Below are positions 26,015 through 35,374 of a stretch of DNA of 64,000 nucleotides, piece by piece. The notes under the pieces were generated by a model. The model had not been told where the DNA came from. It worked only from the letters and a program-made list of their open reading frames with translations, and made no database searches. Source of the stretch: Candidatus Nitrospira kreftii. GTDB lineage: Bacteria; Nitrospirota; Nitrospiria; Nitrospirales; Nitrospiraceae. Position 1 is the first letter of the stretch, and every line of letters begins with the position of its first letter. The DNA lies in contig CP047423.1 in NCBI GenBank assembly GCA_014058405.1, positions 2,108,001 through 2,172,000 of the forward strand. The letters run 5' to 3'. Made by a program: the position numbers and the translations under genes.

Positions 26015-28174
26015 ATGCCGACTTCTGCGATGCCGGAGGAAGGTCGTTCGAGCGGTTCCGAGAGAAATGTTGATAAACCGGCCGTGTCCATCCTAGGGTT
26101 CGTGCTCGGCCTCATAGCGCTCCTGAGTCTCATTATTGTGGCGCTCCCGAAAATCGCACGAAGCTGGGCGGTATCTCAGCTGACCAGCGTCCTCATCCAC
26201 AAAGTCGAGATCGATCATTTGGAGATGAACATCATTACCGGCCACCTCCATGTCGGCGGGCTTCGGATCCGATCGAAAGAGGACAATTCTGAACTCGCGG
26301 TCATCCGACAGATCAATGCCGATGTGGAGATGTTGCCGCTTTTCAAGCGAGAAGTATCTCTGAGCCGACTGGACATTATTTCGCCCGTCGTGCATTTGCT
26401 CCGAGCGGAGGATTCCGTATGGAATGTTCCGGCTCTCGATACACGAGCTTCTTCATCGGACTCCAAAGCTGGGATCTCCATACATGTTCAGAACGCGGTC
26501 CTTCGTGACGGTTGCCTGATCGTTGAAGACCGTTCCGTCTCCCCTGCCCGAACCGAACGCATGGATGAGATTCAACTTACGCTGATGGATTTATCGCCGG
26601 CCTCGAAGGACCCCGCAACAATTCATGGGTCTGCCCGGGTTTTCGATTCGGGCACGATCATGATCGAGGGGGCCGCCCTATCGGATCTTCGTTCCGGCAA
26701 CATGAAGGTTGACCTCGCGGACGTCTCCCTCGCCCCGCTGCAAGAATATTTCAGTGGTCACATGCACGTGAACGGACGTGTGAACGCGCATCTCTCCGTA
26801 ACGTGGCCGAGCACAGGTACATCCCCGGTCGTCGTGTCAGGCGCTCTTGAGGGGCATGACATGACCCTCTCATCGTCTGGGCGCCCGATGGGCCATGTTG
26901 CAATGGTCTCCGTCTCACAGGGTGAGGTGATGTGGCCTGATATGGTCGCCATGGATCGACTCGTGGTGAACAAGCCGGAGATCTGGGTCTATCGAAATGA
27001 AAGCGGCCATTTCGTTGGGTTGGGGGCTAGGAAAGGCGACTCACCGAAGCCCACGCCTATGTCGGAATCAAACAACATACAATCTGAGGCAGCGACGACT
27101 CCCACTCAGTGGCGCATCGGCACAATCGTTGTCCGAGGTGGAACCGTTCATCTCGAGGATCGATCCGTCACGCCGGTGTATTCGGATATGCTGGAACACT
27201 TCGAGATGACGCTGGACGACTTTATGTCGACACCCGATCATCCGGTGATGATCGCCGCCCGGGCTGATATAGCCAGCGGTGGAGCGCTTGCTCTCCAGGG
27301 TCGGGCGGCCCTGCTCGGCCCCACACCCAGTTTATCGTTGAAAGCCTCCATCCATCGGATGGTTCTGCCATCGACCAATCCCTATTTAAAACGAACGGTC
27401 TCGCACTACACCACCGATGGAACACTCACAACGGCAATGGACATACGACTCAGTGATGATCGGCTGGAAATAACCAGCGACGTGACTCTATCCGATCTTC
27501 AAGTTGAGCCGATTCAAGACTCGACTCACCGAACCGTTCAGGAACGAATCGGTCTTCCACTCGGACTGCTTATCACACTTCTCAAGGATGATGCCGGTCG
27601 CATCGTCATCACATTTCCCGTCTCCGGACCTCTATCTAATCCCAGCTTCGATTGGACGAATGCCGTCTGGGCGACGCTTCGTAATGCCGTCGTCAAGCTC
27701 ATTACCCTACCCATTCGCTCCATTGGCCGGTTTGTCATGGGTGGTCACCAGCACGACGAATTGGCGCTTGACCCGATCATTTTTGACCCCGGTTCATCGG
27801 CCATTCGCCCGGACATGGAACGCAAGCTACAGGATCTCGCGAGGCTTCTTCGTTCGGCGAATCGTACCATTCTCCACATTACTCCGGTACTCTGCCCCGC
27901 AGACCTCGAAGCTTTTCGGCGTCTCCCGCCGGCATCCTGGCCCGTTCCGGACCTGGACACGCCCGAGACAGCCGGACACGTGTTGGCGGTGCGACGAGCC
28001 TATTTGGTGGCCGCACGCTTGGCTGGACTGAAGAAATTGTCCTCAGCACGTCTCCCTGTGGATCCACCACGACAAGACACCTCAGACGGAGGCATGCCAA
28101 GAGTGGAATTACAGCTCGAAAAAACCGACGGTGCGAACGTCATCGGTCGCACATTGTCCAGGAACCAGGGTTAA
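26015..28174 (+). CDS. DUF748 (AsmA-like) envelope protein with OmpA-like tail
   Basis: 719 residues from the ATG at 26015, which has GAGGGG 6 nt upstream (GTG at 25961 would add 18 residues). One N-terminal transmembrane helix (VSILGFVLGLIALLSLIIVA), then a long periplasmic region of repeated beta-strands as in DUF748/AsmA proteins (VEIDHLEMNIITGHLHVGGL; ISIHVQNAVLRDGCLIVEDR, repeated near 27130). The C-terminal 150 residues carry an OmpA-like segment (IIFDPGSSAIRPDMERKLQD). AsmA-type proteins are proposed to carry phospholipid between membranes. It is 2 nt from the DUF1207 gene, so the two are an operon. Confidence 0.75.
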   Translation: MPTSAMPEEGRSSGSERNVDKPAVSILGFVLGLIALLSLIIVALPKIARSWAVSQLTSVLIHKVEIDHLEMNIITGHLHVGGLRIRSKEDNSELAVIRQINADVEMLPLFKREVSLSRLDIISPVVHLLRAEDSVWNVPALDTRASSSDSKAGISIHVQNAVLRDGCLIVEDRSVSPARTERMDEIQLTLMDLSPASKDPATIHGSARVFDSGTIMIEGAALSDLRSGNMKVDLADVSLAPLQEYFSGHMHVNGRVNAHLSVTWPSTGTSPVVVSGALEGHDMTLSSSGRPMGHVAMVSVSQGEVMWPDMVAMDRLVVNKPEIWVYRNESGHFVGLGARKGDSPKPTPMSESNNIQSEAATTPTQWRIGTIVVRGGTVHLEDRSVTPVYSDMLEHFEMTLDDFMSTPDHPVMIAARADIASGGALALQGRAALLGPTPSLSLKASIHRMVLPSTNPYLKRTVSHYTTDGTLTTAMDIRLSDDRLEITSDVTLSDLQVEPIQDSTHRTVQERIGLPLGLLITLLKDDAGRIVITFPVSGPLSNPSFDWTNAVWATLRNAVVKLITLPIRSIGRFVMGGHQHDELALDPIIFDPGSSAIRPDMERKLQDLARLLRSANRTILHITPVLCPADLEAFRRLPPASWPVPDLDTPETAGHVLAVRRAYLVAARLAGLKKLSSARLPVDPPRQDTSDGGMPRVELQLEKTDGANVIGRTLSRNQG

Positions 28175-28176
28175 CC

Positions 28177-29334
28177 ATGGCTGCCCTCACGATCATCGTT
28201 GACGGAGCCCCCATCACGACCTTTCAAGTATTTTGCAGAACCGTCCGATTACCGGCCGTCATTCTGGCTATCGGGATCGTACTGCTCGGGACGAATCCGG
28301 CGTGGTCTCGACCGGTCACTGACGAATATATTCTAGGTTTTGCGACGTCCGTGTTGCGCCATGAATTCAACGTGATTGACGCGACTCTGAAAGTTCGGAG
28401 CGGCGTAGTATGGGTCAATAGCAGCGGCCTGGAGGGCATTAATCAGGACAAGCTGAAGCGGGCCTTAGGCAGCATCGAGGGTGTCAAACAAGTTGTCATC
28501 AGCGACACGGAAGAAACCATGGCGCCTGCATTACCCGATGAAGCGGGACAAGCCGGTTCTCTGGATGGTGCAACGGGGTTTTTAGCGCGTGGTCTACTCG
28601 TTGCCCCTTTTCACGCTGATCCACGGTGGCCGCATTTTTCAGCCGCGTATCGTGGATATCGCACCAATGATCTCACAGCGGCCTTTGCCGGCACCTTCGG
28701 TGAAACCTTCTCGCTTTACCGCAACCGAGCGCCGTTCAACGGGCAGTGGGAACTTGTTCTCCAAGCCGGCGTCTTCAGCCTGTTTGATCTAAGCGCGACT
28801 TCGCTGGACCTTGTGAACGCGGATTACAACGTGGGACTTCTCACGGCCTATCGGTCCGGAAAGTTCTCAGGATTTTTGCGGCTCCATCACCAAAGTTCCC
28901 ACCTCGGTGACGAGTTTATCCTCGCGAACCAGCGGGTCCAGCGCATCAATCTGAGCTACGAGGAAGTGGATGTGAAGTTAGCGTATGACGTATCCGACTG
29001 GATTCGCATCTATGCCGGCGGTGGCTACTTGGCCCACCGCGATCCATCGGATGTGGAACCAATCAGTACTCAATGGGGTCTTGAGCTGACCAGCCCCATT
29101 GTGTTTTTGAACGGGTCCGTCACACCGATCTGTTATGCGGATTTTCAATCCAATGAGCGTTCGCAATGGTCGATTGCGCAATCCATCATGGCGGGCTTGC
29201 GATTTGAAAACGCACGAATCGGAAATCGGCAGCTACAACTCCTCGCCCAATATTTTGCAGGTCCCTCCCCTGACGGCCAGTTCTATGCGCAACATTCCCA
29301 TTGGTTTGGCATCGGACTTCATTTCTATTTCTGA
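28177..29334 (+). CDS. DUF1207 outer-membrane protein with BON-like N-terminal domain
   Basis: 385 residues. A signal peptide ends near NPAWS; residues 50-115 look like a BON/secretin-N-like domain (FNVIDATLKVRSGVVWVNSS, then VKQVVISDTEE). Then the DUF1207 domain starts at FHADPRWPHFSAAYRGYRTN. Strands alternate to the C-terminal HSHWFGIGLHFYF, with Phe last, as in outer-membrane barrels. It is coupled to the DUF748 gene (2 nt apart), hinting at a shared role in envelope lipid or surface maintenance. Confidence 0.75.
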   Translation: MAALTIIVDGAPITTFQVFCRTVRLPAVILAIGIVLLGTNPAWSRPVTDEYILGFATSVLRHEFNVIDATLKVRSGVVWVNSSGLEGINQDKLKRALGSIEGVKQVVISDTEETMAPALPDEAGQAGSLDGATGFLARGLLVAPFHADPRWPHFSAAYRGYRTNDLTAAFAGTFGETFSLYRNRAPFNGQWELVLQAGVFSLFDLSATSLDLVNADYNVGLLTAYRSGKFSGFLRLHHQSSHLGDEFILANQRVQRINLSYEEVDVKLAYDVSDWIRIYAGGGYLAHRDPSDVEPISTQWGLELTSPIVFLNGSVTPICYADFQSNERSQWSIAQSIMAGLRFENARIGNRQLQLLAQYFAGPSPDGQFYAQHSHWFGIGLHFYF

Positions 29335-29441
29335 CCCCTTCGAGCCTACGACCCGTGAGATCACCAGTACCCCGTGGGGCATTTACACGTAAGGCGACCT
29401 GATTGATCGTTGATGCATAGAACCAAGGGCCAATACGATCC

Positions 29442-30917
29442 TCAGCACTTATTGATGCGTGGGCGTGGCTGCACTTTAGCGCGGAGCTGGTCGAGCCGGT
29501 CCGTGACGAAACTGAACCGCTTCTTCGGTGGGTAGGGAAACCGATAGGCGATCGGTTCCGCTTGGGGCGGCAAATGGTCCATATCGCGGTAGACATTCAC
29601 CGGTGCGGCATCGGCCGCCAAGTGGAACATGGAGCGATAGCCCAGGCCACAGCCGGTGATGTTGAGCAGTTCGCCGAATCCGTTCTGTGAGGCCCGTTGA
29701 AGCGCCCGCTGCCCGATCGACTTGAACGAGTAAAATTGCCCCTTGGCCCACTTGTGGCCCCAATACAATTGCTCCACCGTCATCTTGGCCGGTTGATAGA
29801 CCACATGTTCGCCGGTATAGGCCGTCCAGTTCTCGGTCAGAATCCGTCCGGCAGCCTTGAGGTCCGCAAACTGTTTGGTGCCAGGGTAGGGCGTCATAAT
29901 CCGCCAGAGCGCCCCGGCCAACCCCATCTTCGTCGCCCATTCCGCGGTCCGCTCGAAATCATACACATCTTCATGGTCCAAGCCGCAGATAAAGCCCGCA
30001 TGGATGTCGATGCCCTGGTCATGGATACGGGTAATCATCTCCTCATACAACTTCGCCGAATTTTGCTTCTCGACGGACTTGAGCGACTCTTGATTGATCG
30101 ACTCGATGCCCATAAACATGGCTGAGCAGCCAGACTCTTTCAATGTCTTCAGCAATTCTGGATGATGGGCCACATACGTCGCACTCATCTGGCTCATCCA
30201 CTTCTTCCCAAGCGGCTTCAGGGCGTGGCACAGCTCCCGGGTATAGGCCGGATCAGAGAGCAGGTCGTCGTCCCAGAACATCACCATCGGCCCGTTCATC
30301 TGTTCCACGAGTTTGACCACATCGGCCGGGGGTTTTTTGCGGAATCCGTACTGACCGCCTCCTAAGGCCAGATGAATCGAGCAAAACGTACAGCGGTAAT
30401 TACAGCCGCGGGTCGCGGTGAGGGCGTCGCGGAACATGTAGCCTTGCGGTAACAGGTCCCACCGCGGTGGCTTCTCATCCCACTGCGGCACCATGTACGG
30501 CATGCGGTACTGGGGCTGCATCTGGCCCTTCTTGAAGTCTTCAATCAGCCGCGGGACGGTCAGCTCCCCTTCACCGATGACAATGGCATCGGCATGGTGG
30601 CTCGCTTCGTCTGGGAGCGTCGAGGGATGGATCCCGCCCAGGACCACTTTGGCTCCACGCTCGCGGAAGAGCCGCGCCACTTCATAGGCGCGGATGGCCA
30701 CGACGGTGGTGACGGTAATGAAGACCAGATCGTAGTCGCGTTCGAAGTTCAGCGGCCCGACAATTTCGTCTTGGATCTCGATATCCCATTCGTCCTCAGG
30801 GATGAGGGCGGCCAGGGTCGGCAGGTTCAGGTTCGGCGTCCGGAACAGCTTCCACACCGAGTCCCATTTCTGATCTTCGGGATGGGGAATGATGAGCCCT
30901 AGCTTATAGCGTCCCAT
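29442..30917 (-). CDS. B12-binding radical SAM protein
   Basis: 491 residues from the ATG at 30917 (GGGAGG 7 nt upstream). An N-terminal cobalamin-binding Rossmann domain (about 1-140, with VVLGGIHPSTLPDEA and VIGEGELTVPRLIED) precedes the radical SAM core, whose 4Fe-4S motif is CNYRCTFC near residue 178. B12-radical SAM enzymes usually methylate unactivated carbon (for example hopanoid C-3 methylase HpnR) or close rings; the sequence does not settle the substrate. No biosynthetic partner genes are adjacent. Confidence 0.8.
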   Translation of the reverse strand: MGRYKLGLIIPHPEDQKWDSVWKLFRTPNLNLPTLAALIPEDEWDIEIQDEIVGPLNFERDYDLVFITVTTVVAIRAYEVARLFRERGAKVVLGGIHPSTLPDEASHHADAIVIGEGELTVPRLIEDFKKGQMQPQYRMPYMVPQWDEKPPRWDLLPQGYMFRDALTATRGCNYRCTFCSIHLALGGGQYGFRKKPPADVVKLVEQMNGPMVMFWDDDLLSDPAYTRELCHALKPLGKKWMSQMSATYVAHHPELLKTLKESGCSAMFMGIESINQESLKSVEKQNSAKLYEEMITRIHDQGIDIHAGFICGLDHEDVYDFERTAEWATKMGLAGALWRIMTPYPGTKQFADLKAAGRILTENWTAYTGEHVVYQPAKMTVEQLYWGHKWAKGQFYSFKSIGQRALQRASQNGFGELLNITGCGLGYRSMFHLAADAAPVNVYRDMDHLPPQAEPIAYRFPYPPKKRFSFVTDRLDQLRAKVQPRPRINKC

Positions 30918-30958
30918 GGCGGATCCTCCCATATGTGTGTAAGAGGCATGTCCAGCGC

Positions 30959-31213
30959 CTAACTCAAGACCGATCTAGAAATCCTGAACAACTTCCCACA
31001 ATCCGGCACAAAGGTTTCCGGCGTCCTTCCCAAAATAGAACGTGTGACCAATTCCATCGCCCTCACTGAAATGCGAGCCACCTGGGCTGCCTGGGCGCAA
31101 CGGTATCGGATGGAACTCCGATACAGCAGGGCTCCGAACCGCAGAACCTCTGCTTCGAAATCAGAGCGTAGGAGCTCACGAAGAGCCTGCTTGATACGTC
31201 TGCAACGGGACAA
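30959..31213 (-). pseudogene. UPF0175-like small protein, probably degraded
   Basis: 84 codons on the minus strand, starting inside the 3' end of zwf. The core EAEVLRFGALLYRSSIRYRC, AQAAQVARISVRAMELV resembles UPF0175 proteins (short HTH-like 'AAELAGxSRxEFLxxL' units, often antitoxins of PIN toxins). Spacing and residues differ from intact members, and I see no toxin gene beside it. The ATG overlaps zwf with no clear ribosome site. It may be a remnant or a diverged functional copy. Confidence 0.35.
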
Positions 31214-32534
31214 GATCGTCCTCCCAGCCCGTCACGATTGGGTCCACAACCCTCCAGGCTTCCTCCGCTTCATCATTCCTGATAAAAAATATCGACTCCC
31301 CCTTGAGCACGTCCAGGATGAGGCTTGCATAGGCAGACATCGGTTCTGGCGCAAGTTCCGCGTTCAGTTCGACGGATTCAGCCTCCAAAGGGTTACCCGG
31401 ACCATTCACGTTGAGAGTCAATCCGACTTGATCCACTTTAAGACCCAACCGCAATTGATTTGATTTCACCGTGTGAGAGGATCCGAATGTCGAGTACCGA
31501 GAAGGCTTAAAAAATACCGTGAGCTCTTGGCGATCCTGCTTCATGGCCTTTCCTGTCCGCAAGACGAAGGGGACGTCTCTCCACCGCTGATTGTCGACAA
31601 AGAGACGGATTTTCGCATAGGTTTCAGTTTGACGCCTTGGATCGACGCCCGGCTCATTGACGTAGTCACGCACCGTCCGACCCTTGACATTGCCGGCTGT
31701 ATAGCGACCACGCATCGTGTATCGCTCAATCTCGTACTGAGATAACGACCGAACGTCCCGCAGTAAGTCCATCTTTCGATTGCGCAACTCGGATTCGGTC
31801 AGGCTGGATGGAGGCTCCATGGCTACCAAGCACATCAGCTGTAATAGGTGGTTCTGGATCATGTCCTTTAAGGCGCCGGCGGAATCATAATATCCGGCCC
31901 GTCCTTCCAGCGTATTTGTTTCGTCCCATACAATCTCTACTCGCTCGACATGTTGACGATCCCAAGCCGAATCCAACACCCGATTGGCGAATCGAATCCC
32001 AAGAATATTTTGCACTGTCTGTTTAGCCAAGAAATGATCGACGCGAAAAATATCCTGTTCCTGGAAGAGCCCGAGCAATTTCTGATTGAGCGCTTGCGCC
32101 GACTTCACGTTGTGTCCGAACGGCTTCTCGAGCATCACACGGCTTTGTGGAGGCAAACGAACTTCCCGAAGATTCTCCACGATCGCCTCAGAGATTGAAG
32201 GGGGAAGACCGAAGTACAGCACCACAGGATCCTGTAATGGTCCGACCACAGCTTTGAGCTGTTGAAAGTCGGTCAGATCGGCGGAGGCATGGCGGACTCG
32301 TGCCAACAGCTTCCTCAATGCGCCTTTGGTTGTTTTCCCAGATCGGTCCTTGACTCGTTCCTCAATATGACGACGAAAGTCTGCTATATCCTTCCAGTCC
32401 TTCCTGGTAACGGCCGACACACGAAAATCCTGAGAAAGAAGATTTGCCGCTTCAAGTTCTGCCAAGGCGGGGAATACATATCGGCAGGCCACGTCTGAAC
32501 CAGCACCGAGTAGTACGAAATGATGATGGGCCAT
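31176..32534 (-). CDS. zwf: glucose-6-phosphate dehydrogenase
   Basis: 452 residues, near the normal length of 450-490. It oxidises glucose-6-phosphate to 6-phosphogluconolactone and yields NAD(P)H. The dinucleotide fold opens with LLGAGSDVACRYVFPAL (usual GASGDLA), and the substrate/active-site signature is RVDHFLAKQTVQN near residue 165 (usual DHYLGKE), so it is a divergent member. A later EKPFGH and the C-terminal half are normal. No partner pgl/gnd is nearby, but transaldolase is 8 kb away. A CTAG motif is 150 nt upstream, putting NADPH supply in the putative regulon. Confidence 0.88.
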   Translation of the reverse strand: MAHHHFVLLGAGSDVACRYVFPALAELEAANLLSQDFRVSAVTRKDWKDIADFRRHIEERVKDRSGKTTKGALRKLLARVRHASADLTDFQQLKAVVGPLQDPVVLYFGLPPSISEAIVENLREVRLPPQSRVMLEKPFGHNVKSAQALNQKLLGLFQEQDIFRVDHFLAKQTVQNILGIRFANRVLDSAWDRQHVERVEIVWDETNTLEGRAGYYDSAGALKDMIQNHLLQLMCLVAMEPPSSLTESELRNRKMDLLRDVRSLSQYEIERYTMRGRYTAGNVKGRTVRDYVNEPGVDPRRQTETYAKIRLFVDNQRWRDVPFVLRTGKAMKQDRQELTVFFKPSRYSTFGSSHTVKSNQLRLGLKVDQVGLTLNVNGPGNPLEAESVELNAELAPEPMSAYASLILDVLKGESIFFIRNDEAEEAWRVVDPIVTGWEDDLVPLQTYQAGSS

Positions 32535-32684
32535 GGCGTCCCTTCTTTTCTACCCAATCCTTCCACGGACCGCTGTACAGGAGTCCCAATGGAGCGAAAG
32601 CTCGACATGTGCTGTTGAGCAATTGAGAAATGCGCCGAATCTTTTCTCTTTTTAAGACAATACGCAAAACCATCGAGCTTGGTA

Positions 32685-32700
32685 CTGGAGAAACCCCTAG
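32685..32700 (-). promoter_or_regulatory. CTAGG-N7-CCAG motif upstream of zwf
   Basis: CTAG at 32697-32700 and CCAGT (minus) at 32684-32688; 150 nt before zwf. The 479-nt gap 32535-33013 contains no other gene I can support. Confidence 0.6.
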
Positions 32701-33013
32701 GATGATCATGACAACTCACAATTGAAGCCATACCAAACTCATCACGTGAGGTTCAGATTTCATGAGTTGCAGAATGTGTGTGCCCATTGCTCTGACATCG
32801 CTGGTTGTCTGGTCGCGGATGCCTTGTCCGGATCAGGACATTGTGTCTGATCATTTCGATTGTCCGGTACAGGTTTATCAGAACATCGTCTGAAGGCTCG
32901 CGTAAAGTCAGTGACATAGCGATTGGCTTTATATCCACGAGAGGGGCATGTATTTTGCGTTTCAGGAGACTTGTGACGATACTTACTAACTCAGTTACCG
33001 AAGGAGAAACCAT

Positions 33014-33388
33014 ATGAGAATGCGTCAGACATGCATGTATGTCATTGCCGGTAGTGTGTTGTTGTTTCAAGGCATGGCCTATGCCGAACAATCCAAGAAT
33101 CGGTCGACCGATACAATGGGACAATCATCTTCCGACGGCTCAAGTGGATCGATGAAGTCGCAACCGAAGCACCCACAGGGATCAAAGGGGGTGGAGTCTT
33201 ATCAACCCTCCACAGGAGCGAAGGAGGGCAGTGACTCGACTCTCCCCGATCCAACGACAATGCCTTACCCAGACAAAGGCGCAAAGAAGGGAAAGGGATC
33301 GAGCGGGGGTAGCGGCTCAGGCAGTTCCGGGAGTATGGGATCATCCGGCGGCACAGGATCATCAGGAGGATCCGGTGGGGGATATTGA
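33014..33388 (+). CDS. secreted Gly/Ser-rich low-complexity protein
   Basis: 124 residues. GAAGGAG lies 6 nt upstream of the start. A signal peptide (MYVIAGSVLLFQGMAYA) is followed by a hydrophilic Ser/Lys/Pro region and a C-terminal run of Gly/Ser with SSGGSGSG-type repeats (about 95-124). No fold is expected; such proteins may be surface or matrix components. No family recognised. Confidence 0.6.
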   Translation: MRMRQTCMYVIAGSVLLFQGMAYAEQSKNRSTDTMGQSSSDGSSGSMKSQPKHPQGSKGVESYQPSTGAKEGSDSTLPDPTTMPYPDKGAKKGKGSSGGSGSGSSGSMGSSGGTGSSGGSGGGY

Positions 33389-33422
33389 GAGGGTACGAAT
33401 CGATCACGGACCAAGTCCGGTC

Positions 33423-33438
33423 ATCGCCTCAAGGCGAT
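33423..33438 (+). terminator. short hairpin after the Gly/Ser-rich gene
   Basis: ATCGCC (33423-33428), TCAA loop, GGCGAT (33433-33438), extended by GTCA/TGAC pairing and followed by CTTTTG. A weak intrinsic terminator candidate before the SDR gene. Confidence 0.35.
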
Positions 33439-33472
33439 AACTGACTTTTGCGAAGACAAGCAAATGGTGATC

Positions 33473-34327
33473 ATGTCGGAACAGCAACGCCCTCCTCAAC
33501 ACCAAACTCGACAACCCGGGATCGAGTCGGTCATGACTCCTCGCCCGCAGTCGGAGAACCGCGATCACCACGGCGTAGGCAAACTAATGGGAAAAGTTGC
33601 ACTCATCACCGGCGGCGACAGTGGGATCGGCCGAGCAGTTGCCATTGCCTTTGCGCGCGAAGGGGCCGATCTGGCAATTAGTTACTTCGATGAGCACAAG
33701 GATGCGGAGGACACTCAGCGTATGGTCAAGGACGAGGGACGACGTTGTCTGGCCATTTCCGGTGACGTTGGAGATCACGAGCACTGCATGCACCTCGTCC
33801 ATGCAGCCTTAGAGGAACTAGGCCATCTTGATATCCTCGTCAACAATGCCGCTCAACAGCAAGCCCAAGACAGCCTCGACAAGATCACACCGGCTCAGCT
33901 GGAGCGGACGTTTCGTACGAACATCTTTTCCTATTTTTTCATGGCGCAAGCGGCATTACCGCATCTCACAGAAGGCTCGAGCATCATCAATACCACATCC
34001 GTCACGGCCTATAAGGGAAGTCCGCAATTGCTCGACTATTCATCAACGAAAGGCGCCATTGTCTCGTTCACGAGATCCTTGGCTTTATCGTTGTCCGAAA
34101 GAAAGATTCGGGTCAATGCTGTGGCTCCAGGTCCGATCTGGACCCCATTAATCCCCTCAACATTTCCTCCTGACCGTGTCGCCACTTTTGGATCGGACGT
34201 TCCCTTACGCCGTGCCGGACAACCTGAGAAAGTGGCGCCGAGTTATGTGTTTCTCGCCTCAGCGGATGCTTCCTATATGACAGGACAAGTCCTTCATCCC
34301 AATGGGGGCACAGTCGTTAATGGATGA
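33473..34327 (+). CDS. short-chain dehydrogenase (general stress protein 39-type)
   Basis: About 284 residues from the ATG at 33473 (33464 also possible). The extended N-terminus (QTRQPGIESVMTPRP) followed by the Rossmann motif TGGDSGIG, DNA-type NNAA, and catalytic YSSTK are those of the YdaD/YhdF (Gsp39) group of bacterial stress-induced SDRs. Typical NADP-dependent reduction or oxidation of an alcohol or aldehyde; the substrate is unknown. It converges with ku. Its neighbours (zwf, ku) support a stress role. Confidence 0.88.
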   Translation: MSEQQRPPQHQTRQPGIESVMTPRPQSENRDHHGVGKLMGKVALITGGDSGIGRAVAIAFAREGADLAISYFDEHKDAEDTQRMVKDEGRRCLAISGDVGDHEHCMHLVHAALEELGHLDILVNNAAQQQAQDSLDKITPAQLERTFRTNIFSYFFMAQAALPHLTEGSSIINTTSVTAYKGSPQLLDYSSTKGAIVSFTRSLALSLSERKIRVNAVAPGPIWTPLIPSTFPPDRVATFGSDVPLRRAGQPEKVAPSYVFLASADASYMTGQVLHPNGGTVVNG

Positions 34328-34391
34328 CAGGACAGTTGTATCTGTGATCCTCGCGAGAGAGAAAGAGAGGTGCCTTATAAAGCCCGATGTC

Positions 34392-35267
34392 TTATCCTGT
34401 CTTGCGCCGAGATCGGTCGGAGCGTCCACGCGTCCGCTGATGGTTCGATGACATTTGACGTCCCTTGGTCTTATCTTTCACGCTTCGTTTCAGCAAGGCC
34501 ATGAGGTCGACGACTTTCCCTCGTGTTGGCGGCGCCTCGACTGCCTCGCCTTCCGGATCACCGATCATTTCCGTTCGACCCGCTTTGATGCGCTTCTCGA
34601 TCAGCTTCAAGAGATCTTCACGGTACGTATCGTGATAGTCTTTCGGATCCCACTCCCCGGTCATTTCTTCGACAAGTTTAACCGCCATCTCCCGCTCCTT
34701 GGCCGTGACTCCGACCCTTTTGTTCTTCGGTAGGATGTCTAAGTCCTGGGCGTCCCGTACCTCATCGGCGTAGCGAAGCGTATTCATCAGAATCATCTCG
34801 TTGACCGGAAGTAGTGCCGCGACATACTGACGCGTGCTGATGACGACATTTGCAATGCCCACCTTGTGGGTCTGCTTGAGGATGTCCCGCAGCAACACAT
34901 AGCCTTTTTCACCACGCGCCTCAGGCGCCAGATAGTAAGGAGAGTCGAAATACATCGGTGCAATGTCCTCTTCATCGACAAAGCGCAGAATATCGACCGT
35001 CTGGGTAGCCTCGACATTGGCCTGACGGAAATCTTCATCGGTCAGGATGACGTAGCGGTTTTTCTCGTATTCGTACCCCTTCACGATCTGGTCCCACGGA
35101 ACCTCTTCTTCCGTTTCCTTGTTGTATCGCTTGAAACCGATTGGCTTCATGTTGCGACGATCCACCATGGTCAAATCAAAACTATTTCGCTTCTCAGCGG
35201 AATACAGCCCGACGGGAATATGTACCAGTCCGAAGCTGATTGCGCCTTTCCATAGCACACGAGACAT
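34392..35267 (-). CDS. ku: Ku protein for non-homologous end joining
   Basis: 291 residues, the normal bacterial length. It starts MSRVLWKGAISFGLVHIPVG, has the bridge region (VVISTRQYVAALLPV) and a basic, probably disordered C-terminal tail (RTRGRSDRSRRKTG) as in other bacterial Ku. Homodimeric Ku threads onto broken DNA ends and recruits LigD, which is encoded 2.7 kb away on the same strand. The genes are not adjacent: an NtrC-type regulator and a lipoprotein lie between. Confidence 0.95.
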   Translation of the reverse strand: MSRVLWKGAISFGLVHIPVGLYSAEKRNSFDLTMVDRRNMKPIGFKRYNKETEEEVPWDQIVKGYEYEKNRYVILTDEDFRQANVEATQTVDILRFVDEEDIAPMYFDSPYYLAPEARGEKGYVLLRDILKQTHKVGIANVVISTRQYVAALLPVNEMILMNTLRYADEVRDAQDLDILPKNKRVGVTAKEREMAVKLVEEMTGEWDPKDYHDTYREDLLKLIEKRIKAGRTEMIGDPEGEAVEAPPTRGKVVDLMALLKRSVKDKTKGRQMSSNHQRTRGRSDRSRRKTG

Positions 35268-35374
35268 TTCGGTCCTCTTGCTCCTGTATATTACATTTGG
35301 GGTGACATCAGATCATCGATGATGAAAGGTTTTATTCCACGGGCCGAGGCATGAGTGCCTCCTCGCGTGAACGA

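Noticed and set aside
31044-31463. Plus-strand frame opposite zwf
   Set aside because: A shadow of zwf and the UPF0175-like frame; composition is unlike real proteins in the window.
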